From an uncultured Myxococcales bacterium (GTDB lineage: Bacteria > Myxococcota_A > UBA9042 > CAIXZC01): 59,691 nt of DNA. The stretch spans positions 1 through 59,691 of the forward strand of contig CAITUV010000071.1 of the NCBI GenBank assembly GCA_903895725.1, written 5' to 3'. Below the pieces are notes generated by a model that worked only from the letters and a program-made list of their open reading frames with translations, was not told the origin of the DNA and searched no databases. Shown here piece after piece: positions 35,064 to 47,000 of the stretch. How positions within the stretch are numbered: the first letter of the stretch is position 1; each line of letters begins with the position of its first letter. A program made the translations under genes and the position numbers.

Positions 35064-37274
35064 ATGAAACGACGGCTGTGTGCGATAGTGCTCCTGGTGC
35101 TCCTGGCCGCGGGGTGCAGTGGAAACGGGAAGGAGCCGGTTCCCCCGGCCGATACCGCTCAGACGGGTGATTCGGCTTCGGATCCGGATGTCATCGGAGG
35201 ACCGGACGGGGTCGTGCCCGACGGCCGGCTGCCTTTTGACGTGGCTGAGACCGATGTCTGCGTGCCCAAGTGCGACGACAAGGAGTGCGGCCCCGACGGG
35301 TGCGGGGGCGAGTGCGGCAAGTGCCCCGCAGCGGCCCCGGAGTGCAAGGCCGGCTTCTGCACCGTCCCCTGCGATCCGGACTGCGAGGGCAAGGAGTGCG
35401 GCCCCGACGGCTGCGGCGGCGAATGCGGCAAGTGCCCGGCCGCTGCGCCCTTCTGCGTGGATTCTGTCTGCTCGGTGGATTGCACCCCCGACTGTGAAGG
35501 GAAGGTGTGCGGCAGCGACGGCTGCAACGGCAGCTGTGGGTTCTGCGGTGCCCAGGAACTCTGTTCCGAGGGGCAGTGCGTGTGCCAGCCCGACTGCGCG
35601 GCCAAGGAATGCGGCAGTGATTCCTGCGGCGGTAGCTGCGGCATGTGCCCCGCCGAGAAGCCCTTCTGTGACGGGCATTTCTGCACCAACGACTGTCAGC
35701 CCGACTGCACCGGAAAGGTCTGCGGCGACGACGGCTGCGGCGGCAGCTGTGGCAAGTGCACCGGCACGCAGGAAAAGTGCGAGGAAGGTCAGTGCGTGTG
35801 TGTCCCCATCTGCGGTCCCAAAGAGTGCGGCACCGACGGTTGCGGCGGCGACTGCGGAACGTGTCCGGCCGGAACGGCCTGCGTCGACGGGAAGTGCTCG
35901 AGCCCCTGTCTGGCAGCGGCCCTGGCGGGCACGCAGGTGGGGTGCGAGTTCTTCGCCCTGGACCTGGACAATATCGAAGGGGGGCAGTTCGAGCCCGTCG
36001 GAATCATCGTCGCGGCACCGGCCTCCAACTCGGCACCGGCCGCGCTCGAGTTTTCCGGGTTCATGACCTCGCCGCCGACCGCGCTGACTCCCCAGGCGCT
36101 GGGAGTCGTCGACATGAACGTCGAGCCGGGGCAAGCCAAGGTCTTCACGCTGCCGGCCGGCTATGACATCGACGGGTCCGGGCTGACCGGCAAGAGCATC
36201 CGGTTCACCTCGTCCCAGCCGGTGGCCGCCTACCTGTTCAATCCTCTCAACGGCGCCAACGTGTTCACCAACGATGCCTCGCTCCTGTTCCCCGCTGCCA
36301 CGGCAGGAAACGAGTACTACGCTCTCTCCTGGGCCCTGCGGAAGGATGCGAACGGCGGCTACACGCTCCGGGGCTTCGTGACCATTGTCGCCTCGTCTCC
36401 CGGGACGACCATCGTCCAGGTGGACCCGACCGCAACGGTCTTGCCGGGCACGGGGATCCCCATCATGGTCGCCGGTTCGCCCGAACCGTACGTCCTCGAG
36501 CTCGGCTTCGGCCAGGTGCTCAATCTCGAGGTGGACGGCGCTGAGGGCGCGGATCTGACCGGGACCCACATCGTGGCCAGTCAACCGGTCATCGTCTTTG
36601 GCGGACACGAATGTGGAAACGTGCCGCTCGGCACCAACTACTGCGACCACCTGGAGCAACAGCTCCTCCCCGTTTCCGCCTGGGGAACCCACTTCATCGC
36701 GGACGCGTTCAAGCCGCGCAACGACGCTCAGAAGGATGTCTGGCGCGTGGTCGCGGGCAAGGATGGTACCAAGGTGACTCTTCTACCGCCTGTCGCCGGG
36801 CCGGCTACCCTGCAGGCCGGAGAATGGATCGAGTTCCAGTCGAGCGTCAGCTTCGAGCTCTCGTCAACGGCCCCGGTCCTGGTCGGGCACTTCCTCCAGG
36901 GGAGCAACTACACGGGCTACGTCCCCCATCCGGCCTGCAACTCCGGCTCCGGAATCGGCGATCCGGCCATGACCATCGTGTTCCCGTCCACCAGCTTCCA
37001 GAACGTGTACTCGGTCCTGACCCCGGACAACTACACGGAAGACTATATCAACGTCGTGGCCCCCATCGGAGCCGGCAAGAACGTGGTGCTCCACGGATCC
37101 ACGATCCAGACTCCCTTCACCCCCGTGGGAAGCGGGCAGTTCGAAATGGCCGTCCTGCCGGTCAAGCCCGGCGTGCACGAGTTCGCCTCGCCCGTTCCGA
37201 TCGGCCTGACCGTTTACGGCTACGATTGCGACGTCAGCTACGCATACCCCGGCGGCGGCAAGCTGGTGCCTTAG
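35064..37274 (+). CDS. Cys-rich lipoprotein with IgGFc-binding-type domain
   Basis: 736-aa lipoprotein (lipobox LAAGC). Residues about 65-285 are six to seven Cys-rich repeats with pattern C-x3-C-x-GKECGPDGCGG-x-CGKCP. The remaining about 450 residues match the IgGFc-binding protein N-terminal fold in style: repeated beta segments such as SSQPVAAYLFNP, ASQPVIVFGGHECGNVPLGTNYCDHLEQQLLPVSAWGTHF and VLVGHFLQGSNY. The last two are the diagnostic CD-x-Cys/His-E-QLLP-x-WG motif. It is common on Myxococcota surfaces. GGGAGGG precedes the ATG. Probably an adhesin on a Cys-knotted stalk. Confidence 0.85.
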   Translation: MKRRLCAIVLLVLLAAGCSGNGKEPVPPADTAQTGDSASDPDVIGGPDGVVPDGRLPFDVAETDVCVPKCDDKECGPDGCGGECGKCPAAAPECKAGFCTVPCDPDCEGKECGPDGCGGECGKCPAAAPFCVDSVCSVDCTPDCEGKVCGSDGCNGSCGFCGAQELCSEGQCVCQPDCAAKECGSDSCGGSCGMCPAEKPFCDGHFCTNDCQPDCTGKVCGDDGCGGSCGKCTGTQEKCEEGQCVCVPICGPKECGTDGCGGDCGTCPAGTACVDGKCSSPCLAAALAGTQVGCEFFALDLDNIEGGQFEPVGIIVAAPASNSAPAALEFSGFMTSPPTALTPQALGVVDMNVEPGQAKVFTLPAGYDIDGSGLTGKSIRFTSSQPVAAYLFNPLNGANVFTNDASLLFPAATAGNEYYALSWALRKDANGGYTLRGFVTIVASSPGTTIVQVDPTATVLPGTGIPIMVAGSPEPYVLELGFGQVLNLEVDGAEGADLTGTHIVASQPVIVFGGHECGNVPLGTNYCDHLEQQLLPVSAWGTHFIADAFKPRNDAQKDVWRVVAGKDGTKVTLLPPVAGPATLQAGEWIEFQSSVSFELSSTAPVLVGHFLQGSNYTGYVPHPACNSGSGIGDPAMTIVFPSTSFQNVYSVLTPDNYTEDYINVVAPIGAGKNVVLHGSTIQTPFTPVGSGQFEMAVLPVKPGVHEFASPVPIGLTVYGYDCDVSYAYPGGGKLVP

Positions 37275-37434
37275 AATCAGCCGGAAGCTTTTCGCGACGG
37301 ACTCCTGGAGACGATGCAATTCGAACCGCTGCCCGGCATTGCCAAGGGTGCGCGGCACCAGTATGATGGGCAGCGGACGAACGGAACCGGAAGTGTTGTC
37401 GGGAATGGGCCAAACGACGTTGCAGGAGGTCTCC

Positions 37435-40400
37435 ATGAAGCGGATTCTTGCGATCGCGATGCTGCTCGCATGGGCGTACGGATGCACCGGAGGAACGAGC
37501 AGCGTGCTGCTGGACCAGGACGGGAAGATGCCGGACGCGTCGGATGCCGGCATCGACGTTGCGGTCGAGCCCGATGGCGGAGAGGTGGTCGGCCCGATTC
37601 CCTGCTTCGCCGGAAACAACCCGAAGTGCGAGCCGATCAAGTGCGACGACGGCGACGACGAGACGACCGATGACAAGTGTACCGCAAGCGACTCGGGGCA
37701 GTGCATCTGCCTCGGGACCTCGGTCCTCCCGGCCGACCCGTGCGGCAAGGAGGAGAACCCGAAGTGCGAGCCCAAGGCCTGCGACGACGGTGATGCGTCG
37801 ACGGTAGAGGACACCTGCGCGCTGCTGGACGACGGGAGCTGCGGGTGCAAGGGCAAGGGAGCACCGCCAATCGACCTGTGCGGCAAGGAGGAGAACCCCA
37901 AGTGCGAGCCCAAAGCCTGCGACGACGGAGATGCCTCGACGGCCGAGGACACCTGCACGCTGCTCGACGACGGGAGCTGCGGGTGCAAAGGCAACGGAGC
38001 ACCGCCGACCGACCCGTGCGGCAAGGAGGAGAACCCCAAGTGCGAGCCCAAGTCCTGCGACGACGGTGATGCCTCGACGGTCGAGGACATCTGCACGCTG
38101 CTCGACGACGGGAGCTGCGGGTGCACAGGCAAGGGAGCACCGCCGACCGACCTGTGCGGCAAGGAGGAGAACCCGCAGTGCGAGCCCAAGGCCTGCGACG
38201 ACGGCAACCCGGATACTGCGCTCGACGTCTGCCTGCTCCTTGCGGATGGGACCTGCGGCTGTACAGGTGAGCCGGTCGTGGACAAGGATCCGTGCGGCCC
38301 GAACGTCAACCCCCAGTGCATCCCCGGCACGTGCGATGACCAGGACCCGAACACGCTGGGCGACCAGTGCGCCCTGAGCTTCTTCGGGGAATGCTCCTGC
38401 AAGGGAATCCCGGTGTTCGACCCGTGCAGCGACGTGCTCAATCCGAAGTGCGAGCCCAAGGCATGCGAGGACGGCAACTCCTCCACCGTGGACGACAAGT
38501 GCCTGCTGACTCCCAACGGATGCTTCTGCTCCGGCCTGTTCCCCATCGACCCGTGTGCCGATGCGGTCAACCCGAAGTGCGTGGCCTCCCCGTGCGACGA
38601 CGGCAACCCGGATACCTGGTATGACCAGTGCGCGCTCGATGACGCGGGGCAGTGCTCCTGCCTCGGGAGCGCGATCGACAACCCGTGTGACCCCCTCCTC
38701 AACCCCAATTGCAGTGCCGAGCCCTGCGAGGACGGCAACCCGCTCACCGACGCAGACGCATGCAAGCCCGTTCCCGGTGCCCCCTGTCTCTGCATCGGCA
38801 ACCCGGTGACCGACCCGTGCAGCAGCCTGCTCAACCCGAAGTGCGAGCCCAAGCTGTGCGACGACATGAGCCCCAAGACCGTCGGAGACAAGTGCGTCAT
38901 GGCCGACGATGGCACTTGCGGATGCTTGGGAACCCCCGTGATCGACCCTTGCAGCGACGTGCTCAACCCGAAGTGCGTGCCCATGATTTGCGACGACGGC
39001 AGCTACCTCACCGTGAACGACGTGTGCTCTCTGCTGGACAGCGGCTTGTGCGCGTGCACGGGCAAGCCCGTCGAGGACCCTTGCAGCGACGTGCTCAACC
39101 CGAAGTGTGAACCCAAGCTCTGCAACGATGGAAATCCGGTCACCGTGGGAGATACGTGCGTGCTCGACCCCGCGGTCGGGTGCTTCTGCTCGGGCAAGCC
39201 GGTGACCGATCCGTGCAGCAGCATCCTGAACCCGAAGTGCGAGCCCAAGCTGTGCGACGACGGCAATGCACAGACGACGGGGGACAAGTGCGTGATGGAT
39301 GCGGCCGGGAAGTGCGGGTGCGTGGGAACGCAGGTGACCGACCCGTGCAGCAGCATCCTGAACCCGAAGTGCGAGCCCAAGCTGTGCGACGACGGCAATG
39401 CACAGACCGTGAACGACGTCTGCCAGATCTCGCCGTTTGCCGATGTCTGCCTCTGTCTGGGGACCACCGTGACCGACCCGTGCAGCGGCATTTTGAACCC
39501 AAAGTGCGAGCCCAAGCTGTGCGACGACGGGAACCCGAAGACTGCCGGCGATCAGTGCACCATCCTGGCGGATGGCGGTTGCGGCTGCCGAGGGCTTCCG
39601 GCCGACGACCCCTGCGGGGGATACCTGAATCCTGCCTGCAACCCGTCTCTCTGCGATGATGGAGACCCCGCAACCCTCAACGATCAGTGCCTCCTCGATC
39701 AGGCCGGTGCGTGCACCTGCGCCGGCTCTGCAATCGTCGACCCGTGCAGCGATTTCCTCAACCCGAAGTGCGCCCCCTCTCTGTGTGACGACGGGAACCC
39801 CGCCACCGTTGGGGATGCCTGTGTGCTGCCTGTTGGCGGGAAATGCATCTGCCAGGGAAAGCAGGTGCTCGACCCGTGCAGCAGCCTGGTCAATCCGATG
39901 TGCGACCCGAAGCTGTGCGACGACGGCATTGCCCAGACCGTCAACGACGTCTGCCAGCTTTCGCCGTTTGCCGACGTCTGCCTGTGCGTCGGGACGCTCG
40001 TGACTGATCCGTGCAGCGCGGTGCTCAATCCCAAGTGCGAGGCCAAGCTGTGCGACGATGGGAATGCCAAGACCAGCGGCGACAAGTGCACCGTGAGCTC
40101 CCAGGGCACCTGCGCCTGCGTCGGAACCGTGATTACGGATCCATGCAGCAGCGTCCTCAACCCGCAATGTCTGCCGACGCTGTGCGACGACGGCAATGCG
40201 GGAACCAGCGGCGACAAGTGCGTTGCCAGCGCCATGGGGCTCCCGTGCAGCTGCAAGGGGACCGTGATCACGGATCCGTGCAGCAGCTTCCTCAATCCCC
40301 AGTGCCTGCCCACCAAGTGCGACGATGGCAATGCCAACACGACGGGAGATGCCTGCGCCCTCGATTTGCTGACCGGCTCCTGCAAGTGCGTCGGCAAGCC

Positions 40401-40824
40401 GACCAACACCGATCCGTGCGGGTCTGTTCTCAATCCGCAGTGCATCGCCAACAAGTGCGACGACGGCAATGCCAACACGACCGGAGATGCCTGCGTCCTC
40501 CCGGTCGGAGGCAAGTGCACCTGCATGGGAAAACCGGTGATCGTGAACCCCTGCGCCTGGGAGTTGAATCCCCAGTGCAAGCCGGTCGCCTGCGACGACG
40601 GCAACGCCAAGACGACCAACGACACGTGCAAGGCCTCCATGATCGAGATGTGCACCTGCATCGGCACTCCGGTAGACCAGAACCCCTGCAGCGCTGCTGC
40701 CAATCCCACCTGCGAGGCCAAGGCCTGCGACGACGGGAATCCAAAGACCCTCAACGACGTCTGCACCAAGGCTGGAAACATCGGTTGCACGTGCGTCGGC
40801 ATCGGTATCGGCCCCGGATTCTAG
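37435..40824 (+). CDS. Lipoprotein of 24 Cys-rich repeats
   Basis: 1129-aa lipoprotein (lipobox AYGC) made, after a 35-residue linker, of 24 repeats of about 45 residues. The unit is DPCSS-x-LNPKCEPKLCDDGN-x2-T-x2-DKC-x-(about 8)-G-x-C-x-C-x-G-x-V. Each unit has six Cys and one Asp-Asp-Gly turn, so disulfides and Ca2+ probably rigidify it. There is no terminal head domain; the protein stops inside the last repeat. Repeats 2-4 and 12-15 are nearly identical at DNA level, showing recent expansion. GGAGGT precedes the ATG. Function unknown; a stiff surface fibre is the likely role. Confidence 0.88.
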   Translation: MKRILAIAMLLAWAYGCTGGTSSVLLDQDGKMPDASDAGIDVAVEPDGGEVVGPIPCFAGNNPKCEPIKCDDGDDETTDDKCTASDSGQCICLGTSVLPADPCGKEENPKCEPKACDDGDASTVEDTCALLDDGSCGCKGKGAPPIDLCGKEENPKCEPKACDDGDASTAEDTCTLLDDGSCGCKGNGAPPTDPCGKEENPKCEPKSCDDGDASTVEDICTLLDDGSCGCTGKGAPPTDLCGKEENPQCEPKACDDGNPDTALDVCLLLADGTCGCTGEPVVDKDPCGPNVNPQCIPGTCDDQDPNTLGDQCALSFFGECSCKGIPVFDPCSDVLNPKCEPKACEDGNSSTVDDKCLLTPNGCFCSGLFPIDPCADAVNPKCVASPCDDGNPDTWYDQCALDDAGQCSCLGSAIDNPCDPLLNPNCSAEPCEDGNPLTDADACKPVPGAPCLCIGNPVTDPCSSLLNPKCEPKLCDDMSPKTVGDKCVMADDGTCGCLGTPVIDPCSDVLNPKCVPMICDDGSYLTVNDVCSLLDSGLCACTGKPVEDPCSDVLNPKCEPKLCNDGNPVTVGDTCVLDPAVGCFCSGKPVTDPCSSILNPKCEPKLCDDGNAQTTGDKCVMDAAGKCGCVGTQVTDPCSSILNPKCEPKLCDDGNAQTVNDVCQISPFADVCLCLGTTVTDPCSGILNPKCEPKLCDDGNPKTAGDQCTILADGGCGCRGLPADDPCGGYLNPACNPSLCDDGDPATLNDQCLLDQAGACTCAGSAIVDPCSDFLNPKCAPSLCDDGNPATVGDACVLPVGGKCICQGKQVLDPCSSLVNPMCDPKLCDDGIAQTVNDVCQLSPFADVCLCVGTLVTDPCSAVLNPKCEAKLCDDGNAKTSGDKCTVSSQGTCACVGTVITDPCSSVLNPQCLPTLCDDGNAGTSGDKCVASAMGLPCSCKGTVITDPCSSFLNPQCLPTKCDDGNANTTGDACALDLLTGSCKCVGKPTNTDPCGSVLNPQCIANKCDDGNANTTGDACVLPVGGKCTCMGKPVIVNPCAWELNPQCKPVACDDGNAKTTNDTCKASMIEMCTCIGTPVDQNPCSAAANPTCEAKACDDGNPKTLNDVCTKAGNIGCTCVGIGIGPGF

Positions 40825-41010
40825 AGGCAGGGAGGCACTCCGGACCGTGCAGTCCTTCTTTGCTTTAATCCAAGCCCTGCTATACTCCGTTTGGTGAATG
40901 AGCGGTCCCTGTCGTCAGGAGGCCGGCTGGCGCTTTGCCCAGGCTTGCGCTGCCGGCACGGGAGCTACCCAAAGCCCGGGGAGTCCACGCTCATCGACGG
41001 AGAACGAACC

Positions 41011-44000
41011 ATGGCGACCTGGATTCATCGCAGCATCCTGCCTGCCGTCGCCCTGTCCACCGTGCTTCTGGCCGCCCCGCGTCTCGCACGGGCGGCGGAC
41101 ACCGATGCGGACGGGCTCGAGGACGAGTGGGAGCTGTCCTACTTCGTTTCCCTGGCTCAAGAGAATGGCAGCTCGGACCCGGATGGAGACCTGCTGACCA
41201 ACCTGGAGGAGCAGGCCCTCGGAACCGACCCGACCCGACAGGATACGGATGGAGACGGGCTGCCGGACGCGTTCGAAGCCAACTCCCCCGGGTACAACCC
41301 GCTCGACATGGATGCTGATGGTGATTTCCTTAGTGATGCCGCCGAGTTCGGAGCAGGAACCGATCCTTCTGAGCCGGACTCCGACAGTGACGGGCTGACC
41401 GACTTCATCGAGGTGAGCAAGGGATACAACCCCCTGAGCGGGGATACCGATCAGGGGGGGGTGTGGGACGGGGAGGAAGTGCTCGTCGACAAGACCGACC
41501 CCATCGACCCGGCCGACGATGCGTTCGATTCCGACGACGACGGCACCACGTACTTCTGCGAGCAGCAGCTCGGCACCAATCCCTTCGCTTCGGATTCGGA
41601 TGGCGACTGGCTGCCCGACGGACAGGAGAATGCTAACCTCGACTGCCTGTGGCAGCCGGAGCTGGGCGAGACTGACCCGGCCAATGCGGATACCGACGGC
41701 GACGGTCTCGATGACGGCTGGGAAGTCATGGTCTACGAGACCGACCCGTTCGTGCCGGACACGGACGGCGACGGGCTCACCGACGGGGAAGAGCACCTAC
41801 TTCGCCTGACCCAGTTCGAGTGCCTCGACCCCGCAAACGAGGATTCCGACCGCGACGGTCTGCTCGATTCTGAGGAGATCCAGGGGGCCGTGCCGTCCAG
41901 CCCTTGCTATCCCGATACCGACGAGGACGGGATTTTCGACATCTCCGAGCTGTTCGATCAGACCGGCCCGGCCGACCCGACTCAACACGCTCCGGACCCG
42001 GACAATGACGGGCTGTCTGATGACTTCGAGCAGCAGAAGGTCGGCTCCAAGCCGGACGACCCGGACACGGACGGCGACGGCCTCAACGATGCCCAGGAGC
42101 TCCTGCCGCTCGACGACGGCTTCGTGACCGCTCCCCTCGACGCGGATACGGATGACGACGGGATCCTCGACGGAAAGGAAGGGGGGATTCTGGTGGAGGG
42201 ATACCTGTCCGGCGGGACCAGCCCGGTGGCCTGGGACAGTGACAAGGACGCCCTCTCCGACGGCCAGGAGAAGGGGCTGACCGCCCCCCAGAAGAGCCCC
42301 AAGGACCCGGACGCCACCGACCCGGCCAAGTTCAAGGCCGATTCCCAGCAGTCCACCACCACCAACCCGCTCGACAACGATACCGACGACGACACGCTCG
42401 ACGACGGCGAAGAAGACAAGGACCTCGACGGAAAGCAGGACAACAGCGAAACCGATCCCGACCTTTTCGACACGGACGGCGACGGCATGGATGATGCCTG
42501 GGAGACCGCCTACTGGAGTCCTGTCGTTTGCGCGGGAGCCCCGGGCGGGCCGCTCGATCCACTGGACGCGGGGGACAAGTACCTTGACAATGACAACGAC
42601 GGGCTCTCCAACTTCAAGGAGTACCAGCTCACCAAGATCGTCAAGGGCGAGATCATCAAGAACCAGACCAACCCCTGCAAGGTCGATACCGACGGCGACG
42701 GCCTGGGCGACAAGACCGAGGTCTACGGTACCTATGGGCTCATCGGGCCGCAGGGCCAGGGAACCGACCCCAACGATACCGATACCGACGACGATCAGAT
42801 CACGGATGGCAACGAGGACAAGGACCACAACGGCAAGTGGAACCCCCTGACCGAGACCAACCCGCTCCAGAAGGATACCGACGGAGACGGCCTTGACGAC
42901 GGATTCGAGGGGAAGGTCGTCGGAACCGATCCCAAGAAGGCCGATACCGATGGCGACGGGCTGTCCGACGGCATGGAATACAATCTCGTGGGGACCAATC
43001 CGCTCGTCCCGGACACGGACGCGGACGGACTGGGGGACGGCGTCGAGGCCGGCGTTTCGGGGAAGGACTCGTGCCCCGCGGACAAGTCGAACCCTCACGT
43101 GAAGGACACGGACGGAGACGGCCTCTTCGACGGGCTGGAGGATGCCGACGGCGATGGCTGTTTCGACAAAGACGCGGGCGAAACCAGCGCCATCGACCCG
43201 GATACCGACGGCGACAAGCTCAACGACGGCGTCGAGACGGGCAAGGGCAAGGACGAGGATCCCGCCAGCACCACCGATCCCCTCAACAAGGACTCGGACG
43301 AGGACGGCCTCTGGGACAGCCACGAGGACAAGAACAAGAACGGCAAGGTCGACCCGGACGAGACTGATCCCAACGTCAAGGATACCGACAACGGCGGGGT
43401 TCCCGACGGGACCGAGGTGCTCGTGGACGGCACTGACCCCCTCAACCCGCTCGACGACCTGGTGGCCGACCCTGACGGCGACGGCCTCACCAACGGCGAA
43501 GAAAAGACCATCGGCACAAACCCGTACGACGCGGATACCGACGGCGACACGATCCCCGACCCCATGGAGGTCGGGGAGAACCATCTTTCTCCGCCCGACC
43601 ACGACGGCGACGGCGACATCGACGCGGTCGACCCCGATTCAGATGCAGACGGCATCCCGGATGCGGTCGAGGCGGGCGATGCCGACCCCGAGACCCCTCC
43701 GGTGGACAGCAACTCCGACGAGACGGCCGACTACCTCGACGACGATTCGGACGGTGATGGCATTCCCGATTCCGTCGAGTGGGCCGTGGACGCCAATGGC
43801 GACGGTCTGGCCGACCCCGATGCCGATGAGGACGGAACGCCGAACTACCTCGATCTCGACTCGGACGATGCCCAGGAGGAGGACGCGGTCGAAGGGACCG
43901 GCGATACGGACGGAGACGGGATTCCCAACTTCGTGGACCCCGTCGAGGATTCCCAGACCGAGGTCGACAGCGACGGCGACGGCCTGACCGACCAGGAGGA

Positions 44001-47000
44001 GGAGGAGGACACCCTCACCGACCCGTTCAACCCGGATACGGACGACGACGGCCTCAACGACAAGGAAGAGGTGGACGGGGTCACCGATCCGCTGGACGCA
44101 GACTGTGACGACGACGGGCTCGAAGACGGCCTCGAGGCCCAGGCGGACGGTGACGCGGACGGCCTGCCCGGCCCGCTCGATCCCGACGGTGACGACGATG
44201 GCGTTTTCGACGGCACCGAGGCCGGTGTCGAAGAACCGGCTCCGCCGTTCGAGTACCCGTCGCAGAATGGGCAAACCTACTCCATTTCCGGGACCGACCC
44301 AGCTGCAGGCAATTTCGAGCCGGACCAGGACTCCGGAACGACCACCGACCCGACCCTGGCCGACTCGGATCAGGACGGTGCTTCGGACGGGGCCGAGGAC
44401 CCCAACGCCAACGGCACGATCGACCTTGGCGAGATGGACCCGCTCGACCCGGACGATGCCGGTCTGACTCCGGCCGAGATCGACGAAGTGCTGGCGGACG
44501 AGGATGGCGACGGCCTCACCGACCGGCAGGAATGGGCAGCCGGTATCCTGACGCCCGACGGTGACGGGGACGAGGACGGCCTCTCCGACGGGATGGAGCA
44601 CAACTGGCGCTGCGATACCGACCGGGATGGCCTGCGCAACCTGCTCGACCCCGATTCTGACGGGGATGGGCTCGGCGACGGCCAGGAAGAGGGGCTTGCC
44701 TCCCCCTCGCTGCCGGAGCACACGGCCCTGAGATACCGAAACTTCACCCCCGACGCGGACCCGGCCACCACGACCTTCATGCTCCTCCCGGATTCCGACC
44801 ACGACGGCATGCGGGACGGCCGCGAGGACGCCAACCACAACGGCCTCGTCGACCCGGGGGAAACCGATCCCTTCTTCCCGGAGGACGAGGTGGACCCCGA
44901 CGACGCGGACAGCGACTTGCTGCCCGATGCCGAGGAGAAGGCGTTCGGTCTCGACCCGGCCGACTGCGACGTCGACGACGATGGCCTCCTGGACGGACTG
45001 GAGCCCAACTGGGCATTCGATACCGACCGGGACGGGCTGGCCGCCGCGCTCGAACCGGACGCGGACAACGACGGACTGGCCGATGGGACCGAGGCGGGAG
45101 TGTTCTCCCTGTCGGACCCGGACTGCACCGACATGGACAAGGGCAACTTCATCCTCGACTCCGAGATGTCGGTCAACACGTTTGCGGCCGTGCCGGATAC
45201 GGACCGAGGCGGTCTCTCCGACGGCAGCGAGGACACGGACAAGAACGGCGTCGTCGATTCGGGCGAAACCGACCCGTCGAATCCGGCCGACGATGCCGAC
45301 CTCTGCACCGACACGGATGGCGACCTCCTCTGCGACGTGGAAGAGACCCTGTGGCTGACCGACCCGCTCGATGCAGATTCCGATGACGACGGGCTCCTCG
45401 ACGGGGCGGAGCACAACTGGCGCTTCGATTCCGACGCCGACGGGCTCATCAATGCTCTCGACCCGGATTCCGACGGTGACGACCTGCCCGACGGCCTCGA
45501 GCTCGGTGCGGTCGAGCCGATTCCCGCAGGCCAGACCGAAATCGACGGCCAGGTCGTTCCCGTCGCGGGTACCGACCTGGAAGCGGGCTTCTTCTCCGCC
45601 GATCTCGAGCCCTCCACCACGACCTTCATGCTCGTGGCGGATTCCGACCGTGGCGGCGTGGCGGACGGCCAGGAGGACACGAACCGCAACGGCCGCATCG
45701 ACCCCGGCGAGACCAACCCGGAGGACCCGACGGACGACGGAAAGACCAACCCCGACGTCGACGGTGACGGGATTCCAAACGACGTCGAAACCGCAATCGG
45801 GACCGACCCCACCAACGCGGATTCCGACGGGGACACCATCCCTGACGGAGTCGAGGTCGGGAAGGACCAGCAGGCTCCCCCGGACAGCGACAGCGACGGT
45901 ACCATCGATGCCCTCGACGCAGATTCGGACGGCGATTCGATCCCCGATGCCACCGAGGCCGGCGACTCGGTCCTGGAGACTCCGCCCGTCGATACCGACG
46001 GCGACGAAACACCCGACTATCTCGACCTGGACTCGGATGAGGACGGGTTGACCGATGAGCTGGAAAACACCTTCTACCATACCGACCCGACCCAGGTAGA
46101 TACTGACGGCGGAGGGGCTGACGACCAGCTCGAGGTCACGAAGCACATGACCGACCCGCTCGATCCGGACGACGACTACCGTGGCTGGTTCGAGGACGGT
46201 GCGTCGGTCCAGGGCGGCGTCACGTGCGCCGCTGCGGCCTCCGGTGCCGGCCGGGGCCCGGCCTCACAGGCCCTCCCCGCCATGCTGGCTCTGCTGGGAA
46301 TCCTCCTCGCTGGGCTGCGGCTGCTGTCGGGGAGGGGGGGCGGGGGCCCCTCGCAGGCACATCCTCCTCGGGTCGGGCGCCCCTCGACTGCAGCTCGGGG
46401 CAGGCTCGCGCCCTCCGCACGCGGGGCCTGGCTGGTGGGGGTGTTCCTGGCCTGTGCGCTGGGTTTCCTTCTGATGTCCTCGCAGGCCCGGGCGGACTAC
46501 ACGCCCGACCCGAACGCCCACCACCCGGACGCCTATCACACCACCATCGAGGCCAACTCGTTTCGCCTGGCCCCGGATGGAGAGGGAATCCTGTCCGTCC
46601 AGACCGGGACGCTGCCGCGGCACCTCGAGCTGAGAGCCGGGTTTACCCTGCACTACGCCGACTCCCCGCTGACCGTCATCCGTGACGGAGAAGTCCTTCG
46701 CACTCTCGTCGATCACCGGGTGGAGAGCCATCTGTCCGCGGCCGTCGGCCTGTTCGACCTGTTCGACGTCGGTCTGCAGGTCCCCGTGACCTTCTACCAG
46801 GATGCCGTCTATCCCGGCCTCAAGCTCGGTGACGTTGGGTGGGGCGGGGTGGGCGACCTGGCTGCGTTTGCCCGCCTGAGGGCCCCGTTTCCCGAGACGT
46901 TTCCAATCGCACTGGCCTTGTTTCTGCCCGTCTACTTCCCCACCGGGGACGAAAACGCCTACATGGGCACGGGCCGGTTTGCGACCCACCCGAGCCTGGC

